This document shows, piece after piece, positions 16,522 through 25,817 of a stretch of DNA of 64,000 nt. The stretch covers positions 1-64,000 of the forward strand of contig JBBQTB010000007.1 of the NCBI GenBank assembly GCA_038213375.1, given 5' to 3'. The notes under the pieces are model-generated. The model worked only from the letters and a program-made list of their open reading frames with translations. It was not told where the DNA came from and searched no databases. This DNA is from JAAUTT01 sp038213375 (GTDB taxonomy: Bacteria; Bacteroidota; Bacteroidia; Bacteroidales; JAAUTT01). Numbering within the stretch: position 1 is the stretch's first letter; every line of letters starts with the position of its first letter. A program made the translations under genes and the position numbers.

Positions 16522-18627
16522 ATGAGTATTAGAAATATTAGAACCTTCTTATTAATAGTTGCTTTTCAATGTTTTTTAATAGGTTGGATAAGCGCTCAAT
16601 ATGAAATCAGGGTTCCCAGATCGTCCCTCAAAGTGACACGCGAAGGTCTGCTTGATGCAATGCAAAATATTGACGAAGGTGATAACTGGGTTCGTCGCGG
16701 CAAAGGTGCCATTCCAAAGGCCATCGAATGTTATAATAAGGCATATGATTATAATAAGAATTGTGCTGAGCTTAATTTAAAAATTGCTTTGTGTTACCTC
16801 CGTTCCGACCAGAAATATAAGGCTATCGATTATGTGAAAGCCTCTTATGAAAAAGACTCAACCATATATAAAGATATTCTACTACTTTTTGGACGGGCAT
16901 ACCATTATAACCTTGAGTTTGACAAAGCAATTGAAAAATATGATGCCTTTTATAAAAAACTTGGTAGACGTGAGCAGAAAAAAAAGGCTGAAATGCTTTA
17001 TAAATATATCGATGAGTGTAAAGCCGGTAAGGAAATGGTTAGTCACCCTAAAAGAGTAGTTTTCCTGAATCTGGGAGATTCCATTAATTCGGCATATGAC
17101 GATTATAATTCGTTAGTCCTTCACAACGATTCCATGATGTATTTAACATCGCGAAGGCCATGGGGTAAAAAGCCCAAGCCAGATAAGGTTTATTATATGT
17201 ATGATGAAAATATTTATTTATCATATAAAAATGGAGGCAACTGGTCTAAAGCTGAATATTTAAAAGATGAGGGATTTAACACGAAGAGAAACGAAGCAAT
17301 TGTTTGGGTATCGGAAGACGGAGATACCCGTTATTTATACGATGGTTATCGCCACAATGGAGATATTCTTGTCTCGTACTTCAAAAAGGGCAATTGGACT
17401 CATCCCAAAAAAATCGGACGAGGATTTAATACTAATTCATCTGAAACCTCTTTCGCAATAACAAAGGATGGAAACACAATTTATTTCGTAAGTAACGATC
17501 CAAGCAAAAATATTGGAGGGAAAGATATTTATTTCTCCCACAGGAATAAAAAAGGAAAATGGGATTCTCCGGCAAATCTGGGAACAGTGATCAATACCAA
17601 ATATGATGAAGAAGCAGTTTCCCTTTCACCAGATGGAAAAGTATTGTATTTCAGTTCCAAAGGCCATAATGGAATGGGTGGTTACGATGTGTACCGTTCG
17701 GAAATGGATGCTAATGGTAATTGGATGAAGCCGGAAAATCTGGGTTATCCCATTAATACACCTGATGATGATTTGTTTTATCGTCCGACAGATATTGCCA
17801 AAATTGCTTATTATTCCTCACGGAGAATTGATTCCCGTGGCGGATTCGACATTTATAAGGTTCTTTATCTTGGCGCTGAGAAAAAAATGGTACTTAGCGC
17901 AGAAGAGCAGCTAAGTGCATATTTCGATAAACCCATAAATGAAATTTTTTCCCGGCAAGCAGATCCGATTAATATTGTAACTCGCGAACCTAAAAAGACA
18001 GAAATTGAATTCTATTTAAGAGGAATTGTTACCGATATTAAAAGAAAAAATCCCTTAGTTGCCAAAGTTGATTTAATTGATTTGGAGCGCAGCCAGGTAA
18101 TTGCAACTACAATAACTTCTGAATTAGGTAGATATGACATAAAAATTCCAGAACTAAAGAATTATGGAATAGAATTTCGAGCAAAAGATTACATGTTCTT
18201 TCTTGATGTAGTTAACATTTCACCAAAAATAATTGCAAAAGAAAAGTGGCACAGTGTTGCCCTTACCAAAATAGAAGTGGGGTCGAAGATTGTTCTTAAA
18301 AATATCTATTTCGAATCGGGAAAAGCTCTACTTACTGCGAAATCGAACATCGAATTGGATATTCTGGTTACCTTTTTAAAAGAGAATAATGAAATTAAAG
18401 TCGAAATCTCAGGACATACTGATAATATTGGTTCGTCGGCCTTAAATACAAAATTATCCGGTGCCCGTGCGGTGTCTGTAGTCAATTATTTGGTGGCACA
18501 TGGTATTCCTCAGGAACAATTGATATCAAAAGGATATGGTTCTTTACAACCTATTTCGCCAAACACAACGTCTAAGGGACGACAACTTAACCGCCGAGTG
18601 GAATTCAAGATTCTGAGTAAGGAGTGA
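16522..18627 (+). CDS. PorE-like envelope protein: TPR, PD40 beta-propeller, CRD, OmpA peptidoglycan-binding domain
   Basis: This 701-residue protein has a signal peptide (about 1-26), TPR-like helices (about 30-170) and a PD40 propeller (about 190-460, with KDIYFSHRNKKGKW and GGYDVYRSEMDANG). A carboxypeptidase-regulatory-like sandwich (about 495-585) and an OmpA C-terminal domain (about 590-700, GHTDNIG, then LSGARA and NRRVEF) follow. The order is that of PorE of the type IX secretion system, which links the secretion machinery to peptidoglycan. Given the many T9SS cargo genes to the right, a role in T9SS anchoring is plausible but not proven, because four related proteins are encoded at 25.8-33.0 kb. 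Co-transcribed with the TPR gene. Confidence 0.75.
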   Translation: MSIRNIRTFLLIVAFQCFLIGWISAQYEIRVPRSSLKVTREGLLDAMQNIDEGDNWVRRGKGAIPKAIECYNKAYDYNKNCAELNLKIALCYLRSDQKYKAIDYVKASYEKDSTIYKDILLLFGRAYHYNLEFDKAIEKYDAFYKKLGRREQKKKAEMLYKYIDECKAGKEMVSHPKRVVFLNLGDSINSAYDDYNSLVLHNDSMMYLTSRRPWGKKPKPDKVYYMYDENIYLSYKNGGNWSKAEYLKDEGFNTKRNEAIVWVSEDGDTRYLYDGYRHNGDILVSYFKKGNWTHPKKIGRGFNTNSSETSFAITKDGNTIYFVSNDPSKNIGGKDIYFSHRNKKGKWDSPANLGTVINTKYDEEAVSLSPDGKVLYFSSKGHNGMGGYDVYRSEMDANGNWMKPENLGYPINTPDDDLFYRPTDIAKIAYYSSRRIDSRGGFDIYKVLYLGAEKKMVLSAEEQLSAYFDKPINEIFSRQADPINIVTREPKKTEIEFYLRGIVTDIKRKNPLVAKVDLIDLERSQVIATTITSELGRYDIKIPELKNYGIEFRAKDYMFFLDVVNISPKIIAKEKWHSVALTKIEVGSKIVLKNIYFESGKALLTAKSNIELDILVTFLKENNEIKVEISGHTDNIGSSALNTKLSGARAVSVVNYLVAHGIPQEQLISKGYGSLQPISPNTTSKGRQLNRRVEFKILSKE

Positions 18628-18666
18628 AGGACATATCAGTGAGGATGGATAGAAAGTGCATCATCA

Positions 18667-19185
18667 TTATATTTCCTTGAACCAACTGGCATACATTTTA
18701 TAATTATTGGCAATTTTCTGAATCATATCAGCAGTTTGCTGTGGCTCGATATCTTTCAGTTTTTTTGCCGGATTGCCGCCCCAAACACTATTAGGCTCAA
18801 CCATGGTATTCGACAATACAATAGCGCCGGCTGCAACAATGGAATTCTCTCCAATCACAGCATGGTCCATCACAATTGCTCCCATACCAATCAACACATT
18901 CGATGAAATTTTTGCCCCATGAATTATTGCATTATGAGCAATAGAAACGTTGTCGCCAATTTCAATCACCGATTTTTGATATAATGTGTGAAGCACAGCG
19001 CCATCCTGAATATTCACATTATTACCAATTCGAATAGAATTTACGTCACCGCGAATAACAGTATTAAACCAAACACTGCATCCATCGCCTATGATAACAT
19101 CGCCTATAATAGTTGAGTTTTCTGCCAGAAAACAATCGTTCCCAATAATTGGAGTAAAACCTCTCACTGATTTAATCAAAGCCAT
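18667..19185 (-). CDS. Gamma-carbonic-anhydrase-family hexapeptide-repeat protein
   Basis: This 172-residue protein is a left-handed beta-helix made of hexapeptide repeats (IIGDVIIGDG, VWFNTVIRGDV). The zinc ligands of the Cam/YrdA/PaaY family are present: His66 (VLHTLYQ), His84 and His89 (SIAHNAIIHGA). A C-terminal helix follows the NPAKKLKDI turn. It is probably a trimeric zinc enzyme; many members hydrate CO2, while others bind CoA thioesters. Convergent with the PorE-like gene, 39 bases apart. The precise substrate is not certain. Confidence 0.88.
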   Translation of the reverse strand: MALIKSVRGFTPIIGNDCFLAENSTIIGDVIIGDGCSVWFNTVIRGDVNSIRIGNNVNIQDGAVLHTLYQKSVIEIGDNVSIAHNAIIHGAKISSNVLIGMGAIVMDHAVIGENSIVAAGAIVLSNTMVEPNSVWGGNPAKKLKDIEPQQTADMIQKIANNYKMYASWFKEI

Positions 19186-19574
19186 ACTAAATAAATGTAT
19201 AAAATTTTACAAAAATATCAATTCCAAATGTTTACATCTTTTACGTTTGAAGAACCTGAACTCTTACAAATCCGAAAAAATTCATTCCTGCTTGTTTCAC
19301 AAAATTACTAACAAACATAGTTTTTACCAACCAGTTTTTCATATTTGATTGATTTACCCTTTTGAAAATCAATTAATATGTTTAACAACCTTATGTCATA
19401 AAACACATTCATAATCAATAAGAACAATGTTATTTATCTAAATATCTATAAGATGCCTATATAAATCAATCCGCTTTTGGCAATTTTAAGTAATAACAAT
19501 TTTTCAGCAACTTTGATTTGTGAATGACTAATTTTGACCAAATTTTAACGGGTATATTAACTTAACTATTCTTT
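19186..19574. other. Divergent intergenic region upstream of korA
   Basis: These 389 AT-rich bases lie between the gamma-carbonic-anhydrase gene and korA, which diverge. Apart from the candidate -7 element at 19529-19536 I see no gene, RNA or repeat. Confidence 0.5.
19529..19536 (+). promoter_or_regulatory. Candidate -7 promoter element for korAB
   Basis: TAATTTTG matches TAnnTTTG and lies 38 bases before the korA start codon. No convincing -33 TTG sits at the usual spacing. Confidence 0.4.
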
Positions 19575-21422
19575 ATGAGTAATCGTTCAAGAATTAAGGA
19601 GCTTGAAGAAGTTGTAGTGAAATTCGTTGGTGATTCAGGAGACGGCATGCAATTAGCCGGGACCCTATTTTCCGATGCAGCTGTTAAAGCGGGTAATGAT
19701 ATGGCTACATTTCCTGATTTTCCGGCAGAAATAAGGGCTCCTCACAATACTGTTGCCGGAGTTTCCGGTTATCAGGTACATATTGGGAAAAACAAAATTC
19801 ACACATCGGGAGATTATTGTGATGTATTGGTAGCAATGAACCCGGCGTCGCTCAAAGCCAACCTCAAATGGGTTAAACTCGGAGCTACCATCATAGTCGA
19901 TTCTGACACTTTCGAAGAAAAAGCTTTCGCTAAAGCAGGTTACGACTCAAATCCTCTTGAAAGTGCAAGTTTTACTTCCTATTATGTGATTAAAGCTCCA
20001 ATATCATCGATGACAAAAGAGGCTCTGACCGATTTGCCTGTTGATGGCAAGATGGCAGACAAAACCAGAAATATGTTTGCATTAGGGTTAATTCTATACA
20101 TTTTCAATCGTCAACTCGATCCGACCATTCATTATATCAAGGAAAAATTTGCAAAAAATCCGTCGGTTTTTGAAGCTAATATCACTGTACTTAAAGCGGG
20201 GTATAATTATGCCGACACTATTGAAGCGCTTCCCTCTATTTACAATATTGCCCCGGCAACCATCGATAAGGGGAAGTACCGCAATATTACTGGAAATATA
20301 GCATCGGCATGGGGATTGCTTGCTGCCTCAGAGCGTTCAGGCAGACCAATATTTTTAGGATCGTACCCAATTACGCCAGCTACCGACATTATGATAGAAC
20401 TGGCAAAATATAAATCACTTGACGCAAAAGTATTTCAGGCAGAGGATGAAATTGCCGGAATTTGTTCGGCTCTAGGTGCCAGTTACACCGGTTCACTTGC
20501 TGTTACAACTACTTCAGGCCCAGGACTATCTTTAAAAAGCGAAGCTATTGGTCTGGCCGTAATCACCGAACTTCCACTTGTAATTATCGATGTACAACGG
20601 GCAGGCCCTTCTACGGGTATGCCAACAAAATCAGAACAGGCCGATTTATATCAGGCATTATTTGGCCGTAACGGCGAATGTCCTACGGTAGTTATGGCTG
20701 CTTCCTCACCCGTGGATTGTTTCTACTCAGCATTCGAAGCGGCAAAAATTGCTATGGAACATATGACACCCGTGATATTGCTATCCGACGGATACATTGG
20801 AAATGGTTCCCAACTGTTTAAAATTCCGAAAGTAGCTGATTTGCCAGAGATTCATCCACCAATTGCAAAACCAAATGACCCCAATTACCAGCCATTCCGG
20901 CGCGATCCGGAAACGTTGGTTCGTCAATGGGCCTTGCCTGGCACCGACGGGTTGCGTCACAGGGTTGGAGGTTTGGAAAAAGAAAACGGAATAGGCACAG
21001 TTTCCACCGATCCCAACAACCATCAACTTATGGTAGACATAAGGGCTGCCAAAGTGCAAAAAGTGGCTGATTTCGTTGCTGAACAGGAAATTGTTGGCGA
21101 CAAAGAGGGAGACTTACTTATTGTTAGCTGGGGAGGAACTATGGGAGCAATGACCTCGGCAGTAACCACCCTTCAAAAGGAAGGAAAAAAAATCAGTCTG
21201 GCACATTTCAAATATATCATGCCATTGCCAAAAAACACGGCAGATGTTTTCAAAGGATACAAAAAAATACTGGTGTGCGAATTAAATAGCGGCCAATTTG
21301 TAAATTATCTTCGGATGACTCACCCTACTTTTTCTTATCAACAATATAACAAAGTGCAGGGGCTGCCATTTATGGTTTCTGATTTGATTATGAAGTTTAA
21401 CCAAATGCTCAACGAAAAATGA
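19575..21422 (+). CDS. korA: 2-oxoacid (2-oxoglutarate-type) ferredoxin oxidoreductase, alpha subunit with fused gamma domain
   Basis: This 615-residue protein has an N-terminal gamma domain (about 12-190, VGDSGDGMQLAG and HNTVAGVSGYQVHIG). The alpha domain follows (GSYPITPATDIM, TTTSGPGLSLKSEAIG, RAGPSTGMPTKSEQ), with a C-terminal transketolase-like part (LLIVSWGGTMGAM). With KorB it oxidatively decarboxylates a 2-oxoacid to an acyl-CoA and reduces ferredoxin, or runs in reverse for CO2 fixation. The fused gamma-alpha layout is that of 2-oxoglutarate-type enzymes in Bacteroidota; preference for another 2-oxoacid cannot be excluded. The stop overlaps the korB start by four bases (ATGA), so translation is coupled. 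Confidence 0.92.
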   Translation: MSNRSRIKELEEVVVKFVGDSGDGMQLAGTLFSDAAVKAGNDMATFPDFPAEIRAPHNTVAGVSGYQVHIGKNKIHTSGDYCDVLVAMNPASLKANLKWVKLGATIIVDSDTFEEKAFAKAGYDSNPLESASFTSYYVIKAPISSMTKEALTDLPVDGKMADKTRNMFALGLILYIFNRQLDPTIHYIKEKFAKNPSVFEANITVLKAGYNYADTIEALPSIYNIAPATIDKGKYRNITGNIASAWGLLAASERSGRPIFLGSYPITPATDIMIELAKYKSLDAKVFQAEDEIAGICSALGASYTGSLAVTTTSGPGLSLKSEAIGLAVITELPLVIIDVQRAGPSTGMPTKSEQADLYQALFGRNGECPTVVMAASSPVDCFYSAFEAAKIAMEHMTPVILLSDGYIGNGSQLFKIPKVADLPEIHPPIAKPNDPNYQPFRRDPETLVRQWALPGTDGLRHRVGGLEKENGIGTVSTDPNNHQLMVDIRAAKVQKVADFVAEQEIVGDKEGDLLIVSWGGTMGAMTSAVTTLQKEGKKISLAHFKYIMPLPKNTADVFKGYKKILVCELNSGQFVNYLRMTHPTFSYQQYNKVQGLPFMVSDLIMKFNQMLNEK

Positions 21423-22471
21423 AAGATCAAGATATAATAACCAACCCAACTGTAGAGCGAAGTGAGTTTCCTCTTAGTAAAGAGGATTTTGTAAGTGATC
21501 AAATGGTACGGTGGTGTCCGGGCTGCGGCTCACATGCCATTTTAAATTCGGTAGAAGTCGTTTTTCCGAAAATTGGTTACAAGAAGGAAAATTTCATGAT
21601 TGTTTCAGGGATTGGCTGTTCTTCAAGATTTCCCTACTATGTAAACACTTATGGATTTCATGGTATACATGGAAGAGCCTCAGCCATTGCTACCGGTGTT
21701 AAACTTGCCAATCCGGGACTAAGCGTTTGGATCGCTACCGGCGACGGAGATTCCATGGCTATTGGAGGAAACCATTTCATACACCTGATACGACGCAATG
21801 TGGACGTAAATTTGTTGCTTTTCAATAATCAGATTTATGGATTAACCAAAGGACAATTCTCTCCAACATCGCCTATCGGAACTGTTACGAAAACATCACC
21901 TCAGGGAACCATTGAGCATCCATTCAACCCCGGTGAATTGGTTATAGGGTCGCAGGGAACATTTTTTGCCAGAGTAATTGACAGTAACCAGAAGATGATG
22001 ACTGAGGTAATGTTCGAAGCCGCCCGTCATGATGGTACTTCAGTAATAGAAATACTTCAAAATTGCATCATTTTTGCAGACAAAACACATGCTCAGATAA
22101 CTTCCAAAGAATTCCGGGACGACCGACAGTTGCATCTCGAAAACGGTAAGCCAATGCTTTTTGGCAAGGAACGGGAAAAAGGAATACGTTTGAATGGCAC
22201 ACATCTCGAAGTAGTTAATGTTGGAAAAGGCGGCATCACTGCAAAAGATGTTCTTGTACACGACCAGTATAGTGTTGACCCCGGTATTCATCTGATGCTT
22301 GCAAAAATGTCGTATCCCGAATTACCAGTGGCTCTTGGTGTGATAAGATCAGCACGTTTTTCAACATTCGATGATCAGGTTGAAGAGCAAATACGTATAG
22401 GAAAGGCTCATGCTAAAATCCGAAACGTCGACGATCTTCTTAATTCGGGCGACACATTTATAGTAGAATAA
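21419..22471 (+). CDS. korB: 2-oxoacid (2-oxoglutarate-type) ferredoxin oxidoreductase, beta subunit
   Basis: This 350-residue subunit binds thiamine diphosphate and one 4Fe-4S cluster. The cluster ligands are visible as Cys33 and Cys36 (RWCPGCGSHA), Cys67 (GIGCSS) and Cys216 (ILQNC). The thiamine diphosphate motif starts GDGDSMAIGGNH at 108 and ends in NNQIYGLTKGQ. All catalytic features are kept. It overlaps korA by four bases and ends at a clear terminator, so korAB is a two-gene operon. No separate delta (ferredoxin-like) subunit is encoded here, so electrons must leave directly to an external ferredoxin. Confidence 0.93.
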   Translation: MKDQDIITNPTVERSEFPLSKEDFVSDQMVRWCPGCGSHAILNSVEVVFPKIGYKKENFMIVSGIGCSSRFPYYVNTYGFHGIHGRASAIATGVKLANPGLSVWIATGDGDSMAIGGNHFIHLIRRNVDVNLLLFNNQIYGLTKGQFSPTSPIGTVTKTSPQGTIEHPFNPGELVIGSQGTFFARVIDSNQKMMTEVMFEAARHDGTSVIEILQNCIIFADKTHAQITSKEFRDDRQLHLENGKPMLFGKEREKGIRLNGTHLEVVNVGKGGITAKDVLVHDQYSVDPGIHLMLAKMSYPELPVALGVIRSARFSTFDDQVEEQIRIGKAHAKIRNVDDLLNSGDTFIVE

Positions 22472-22499
22472 AAAAAATACATTTTTTACATCTAATAAT

Positions 22500-22537
22500 A
22501 ATAAAATCCCATACTCTCACGAGCATGGGATTTTATT
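22500..22537 (+). terminator. Terminator after korB
   Basis: TAAAATCCCAT (22502-22512) and ATGGGATTTTA (22525-22535) form a perfect 11-bp stem with a 12-base loop, followed by a T-rich tail, 30 bases after the korB stop. Confidence 0.85.
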
Positions 22538-22661
22538 TGTTTAATGGTCAAAAAATTTCATTATTGAAAATTGACATATTGAATTATTAAATTGATATAT
22601 AATTATTTACGTGCTGTGGCGAACTTTTAATCACACAAAGTAAAATTAAATGTTTTAAATG

Positions 22662-22669
22662 TATCTTTG
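22662..22669 (+). promoter_or_regulatory. Candidate -7 promoter element for the GT2 gene
   Basis: TATCTTTG fits TAnnTTTG and lies 52 bases before the start codon, just beyond the korB terminator. A -33 TTG at the usual spacing is not evident. Confidence 0.4.
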
Positions 22670-22721
22670 AGAACCTACTGATATTTGGCATAAACTCAAA
22701 ATTTCGCCCATCAATAAACGT

Positions 22722-24353
22722 ATGAAGCTTTCGGTTATTATTGTCAACTATAATGTAAAGTTTTATCTGGAACAATGTCTGTTCTCGGTTTTAAAAGCAC
22801 TACAGAATATTAATGGAGAAATCATTGTTATTGACAACTGTTCGGTGGATGGTTCCGAAGTGATGATACGAAATAAGTTTCCGCAGGTGAAACTTATTGT
22901 AAATCATCAGAATGTTGGTTTTGCACGTGCTAATAATCAGGCACTGAAAATTGCCAAGGGCGAATATGTGTTACTCTTAAATCCCGATACGGTTGTGGAG
23001 GAATCCACGTTTGCGCGGTGTATTGGGTTTATGGACGAGCATCTGGATGCCGGAGCTCTTGGTCCTAAAATGATTGACGGGAAGGGCAATTTTCTTCCCG
23101 AATCCAAACGCGGACTTCCAACTCCTAAAGTCGCATTTTATAAAATTTTTGGACTTACAAGGCTTTTTCCTCATTCAGAAACCTTTGCAAAATATTACCT
23201 GGGTAATACGAGTATTGATGAAACCCAGGTTGTGGAAATTCTTACCGGGGCTTTTATGTTCTTGCGACACAGCATAATAGAAAAAATAGGTTATCTGGAT
23301 GAATCATTTTTTATGTTTGGGGAGGATATTGATTATTCGCATCGCATTGTGTTGTCCGGATCAAAAAACTACTATTTCCCGGCAGTCTCTATTATTCATT
23401 ATAAAGGCGAAAGTACCAAAAAAGGTAGTCTTAACTATGTAATGATATTTTATGAGGCGATGCGTGTGTTTGTTAATAAGTACTTTACCGGAGGGCCGAC
23501 CCGTTTCTTTTCATTATTAATTTATGTGGCAATTTATTTCAGGGCAGCTCTTTCGCTTTTAAAACGATCGTTTTCACGCATCCTTACAGCCCTTCTCGAT
23601 GGTATTCTTATGTATGCCACATTTTATCTTGTTTCATTATTGTGGGAAAGGTTCTATTTTAATAACCCCAATTATTATCCCGAGGTATTTCAATCATTTG
23701 TTATCCCTGTTTATGTTTCAATTTTAGTTGTATCATGCTTGTTAACAGGTGGATATAGAGTTCCATTTGGTCTGAAAAGAGCAGCAAAAGGAATAGTTGT
23801 AGGTGCAGTTGTTATTCTGGTTGTATATGCTCTACTCCCACATCAATTCAGGTTTTCAAGAGCGATTATCTTGTTTGGTGTAGTTTTTTCGGCGGCAATA
23901 TCGTTATTAACTAAGTATTCATTAAGTTTGACCGGAGCGAGAGAATTTTCATTGGATACTGATCGAAGAAGACACTTTGCCATTATTGGTTCGGTTGATG
24001 AATGTAAACGAGTCCAAAACTTACTTCGACTGTCTGGTGTCGAAACTTCGAATGTGGTAAATGTTTATTTTGGTGAAGATATTTCGTCTGAATTTTATCT
24101 TGGTAGTTTGTCTCAACTTACTGAAATAATTGCTGTATATAAGATAGATGAGATCATCTTTTGCGCAAGGGATGTTAGTTCATCCGAAATAATTAAGAAT
24201 ATGACTGCGCTTAGTCAAACGAAGGTCGATTTTAAAATTGCGTCTCCTGATAGTGAGTCGGTTATTGGAAGTAATTCGTCGAATACTTCTGGCGATTTGT
24301 ATGTGATTAAGGTTGATCATAAAATAGGGAAAGGGTTAAAAACCCATTTTTGA
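22722..24353 (+). CDS. Family 2 glycosyltransferase fused to membrane segments and a CoA-binding-like (Rossmann) domain
   Basis: This 543-residue protein has a GT2 domain in residues 1-245: LSVIIVNYNVKFYLEQ at the start, NPDT at 87-90 as the metal/nucleotide site, and the acceptor motif GEDIDYSHR at 200-208. It is closest to rhamnosyltransferase-type GT2 enzymes. Residues about 255-400 hold four or five membrane segments. The last ~130 residues start HFAIIGSVDECKRV, like the Rossmann (CoA_binding_3) domain that precedes the catalytic part of polyprenyl glycosylphosphotransferases, but the catalytic part is absent. It probably builds a cell-surface or lipid-linked glycan at the inner membrane. 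It starts a long run of plus-strand genes. Confidence 0.8.
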   Translation: MKLSVIIVNYNVKFYLEQCLFSVLKALQNINGEIIVIDNCSVDGSEVMIRNKFPQVKLIVNHQNVGFARANNQALKIAKGEYVLLLNPDTVVEESTFARCIGFMDEHLDAGALGPKMIDGKGNFLPESKRGLPTPKVAFYKIFGLTRLFPHSETFAKYYLGNTSIDETQVVEILTGAFMFLRHSIIEKIGYLDESFFMFGEDIDYSHRIVLSGSKNYYFPAVSIIHYKGESTKKGSLNYVMIFYEAMRVFVNKYFTGGPTRFFSLLIYVAIYFRAALSLLKRSFSRILTALLDGILMYATFYLVSLLWERFYFNNPNYYPEVFQSFVIPVYVSILVVSCLLTGGYRVPFGLKRAAKGIVVGAVVILVVYALLPHQFRFSRAIILFGVVFSAAISLLTKYSLSLTGAREFSLDTDRRRHFAIIGSVDECKRVQNLLRLSGVETSNVVNVYFGEDISSEFYLGSLSQLTEIIAVYKIDEIIFCARDVSSSEIIKNMTALSQTKVDFKIASPDSESVIGSNSSNTSGDLYVIKVDHKIGKGLKTHF

Positions 24354-24406
24354 CAAACTTATACCGTTTTTTATTGTTAAATCTACCGTAACTGAAATTA
24401 TAACGA

Positions 24407-25723
24407 ATGATTATTGAAGTTCGACTGCCTGCAATGGGCGAAGGAATAACTGACGCAAGGTTAAGCCGCTGGTTGGTTAAGCCCGGAGATTATGTTAAAA
24501 AGGATACCCCTTTATTAGAAATTTCCACAGATAAGGTGGATTCAGAAATTGTTACTCCTTCAGATGGCTATGTACAAAAATTGCTTTTTAAAGAAGACGA
24601 TTTGCCTAAAATAGGTGAATTACTAGTTATTTTAACTTCAGAGCAAAATGAAGTAATTGAAATAAATAACCAGAAACCATTGTTAAGACCTACTCCTGAT
24701 TTTAAAACAATCTCCGGAAGGGGAGGCTTCAGCAAGCTTCAACAAGATGAACCTTTTACAGAAAGAAAGAGTATTTCGTACAGGTACATTTCGCCCTTTA
24801 TCAGGACTATTGCTATTCAGGAAAATATTACTGTTGAAGAGCTCGAATCGATATCCGGAACTGGCCTCGATAAGAGAATTACCAAGGATGATATTTTTCT
24901 GTTTTTGGAGGAGAGGTCGGTTGAAGAAATCCGCCCAACCGTTATACCTTCAAATTCGGTTAAACAGGAAACCAAAGCAGTTTTGAGTAGCGAACTTTTG
25001 AAAGAACCCAGAGAAGATATTGAATATCAAGAATTGAGTAGGATGCGGAAGATGATTGCTGCAAATATGATTCGTTCAAAAAATACTTCACCTCACGTTT
25101 CATCCTTTGTTGAAGTAAATGTTACTAAGCTTGTAAGGTGGAGAAATAAAGTAAAACAACGATTTGGTGAGCGATATAAAGAAAATCTTACGTTTCTTCC
25201 ATTGTTTATTGAGGCTGTGATTAATGCATTGAAAAAATTTCCTACTATAAATGCTTCTTTGGAAGGCGATTTTTTGGTGATAAAGAAGAACATCAACATA
25301 GGCATTGCAACTGCATTGGCTGATGGAAATCTCATAGTGCCTGTTATTAGCAAAGCTGATATGCTCGATTTGTCAGGTTTGGTAAAACAAATGAACGATC
25401 TTACAAACAGAGCTAGAGAATCGGCATTGTTGCCATCGGAAATTCAAGGAGGCACTTTTACCATCACAAATGTTGGCTCAGTAGGCAATACAGGGGGAAC
25501 ACCCATCATTAGGCAACCCGAGTTGGCAATACTCGCAATAGGAAGTATAAACAAAAAACCTGTGGCCGTTAAAAACGGAGACCAATATGGTATTGCTGTC
25601 GCTGACGTGGTTGAATTATGGCTTTCATACGATCATCGGATTATTGATGGTGCTTTGGGAGGATCATTTCTAAAACATATTGCCGAATATCTTGAGGATT
25701 TTGATGATACACGATCGGTTTAG
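24407..25723 (+). CDS. Dihydrolipoamide acyltransferase (E2) of a 2-oxoacid dehydrogenase complex
   Basis: This 438-residue protein has a lipoyl domain (1-78, Lys43 in EISTDKVDSEI), a linker, a peripheral-subunit-binding domain (about 125-165, ISPFIRTIAIQENI, then GLDKRITKDDI) and the catalytic acyltransferase domain (about 210-438). Catalytic His410 and Asp414 lie in SYDHRIIDGALGG. It transfers an acyl group from lipoate to CoA. Single E2 genes apart from E1 and E3, as here, are common in Bacteroidota, and the branched-chain complex is a reasonable guess. The substrate (pyruvate, 2-oxoglutarate or branched-chain) cannot be settled from this sequence alone. Confidence 0.9.
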   Translation: MIIEVRLPAMGEGITDARLSRWLVKPGDYVKKDTPLLEISTDKVDSEIVTPSDGYVQKLLFKEDDLPKIGELLVILTSEQNEVIEINNQKPLLRPTPDFKTISGRGGFSKLQQDEPFTERKSISYRYISPFIRTIAIQENITVEELESISGTGLDKRITKDDIFLFLEERSVEEIRPTVIPSNSVKQETKAVLSSELLKEPREDIEYQELSRMRKMIAANMIRSKNTSPHVSSFVEVNVTKLVRWRNKVKQRFGERYKENLTFLPLFIEAVINALKKFPTINASLEGDFLVIKKNINIGIATALADGNLIVPVISKADMLDLSGLVKQMNDLTNRARESALLPSEIQGGTFTITNVGSVGNTGGTPIIRQPELAILAIGSINKKPVAVKNGDQYGIAVADVVELWLSYDHRIIDGALGGSFLKHIAEYLEDFDDTRSV

Positions 25724-25817
25724 ATAAAAAAACTACTATATTTACGTCGTCACACCTAATCTATTACCTATTTTGACGGCAATTAATTATAGGGAACTAA
25801 GTTCTCTTTGGTTATTT

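Noticed and set aside
25773..25817. TTG-initiated extension of PD40 array copy 1
   Set aside because: The extra 15 residues would bury the signal peptide; the ATG at 25818 starts directly at it.
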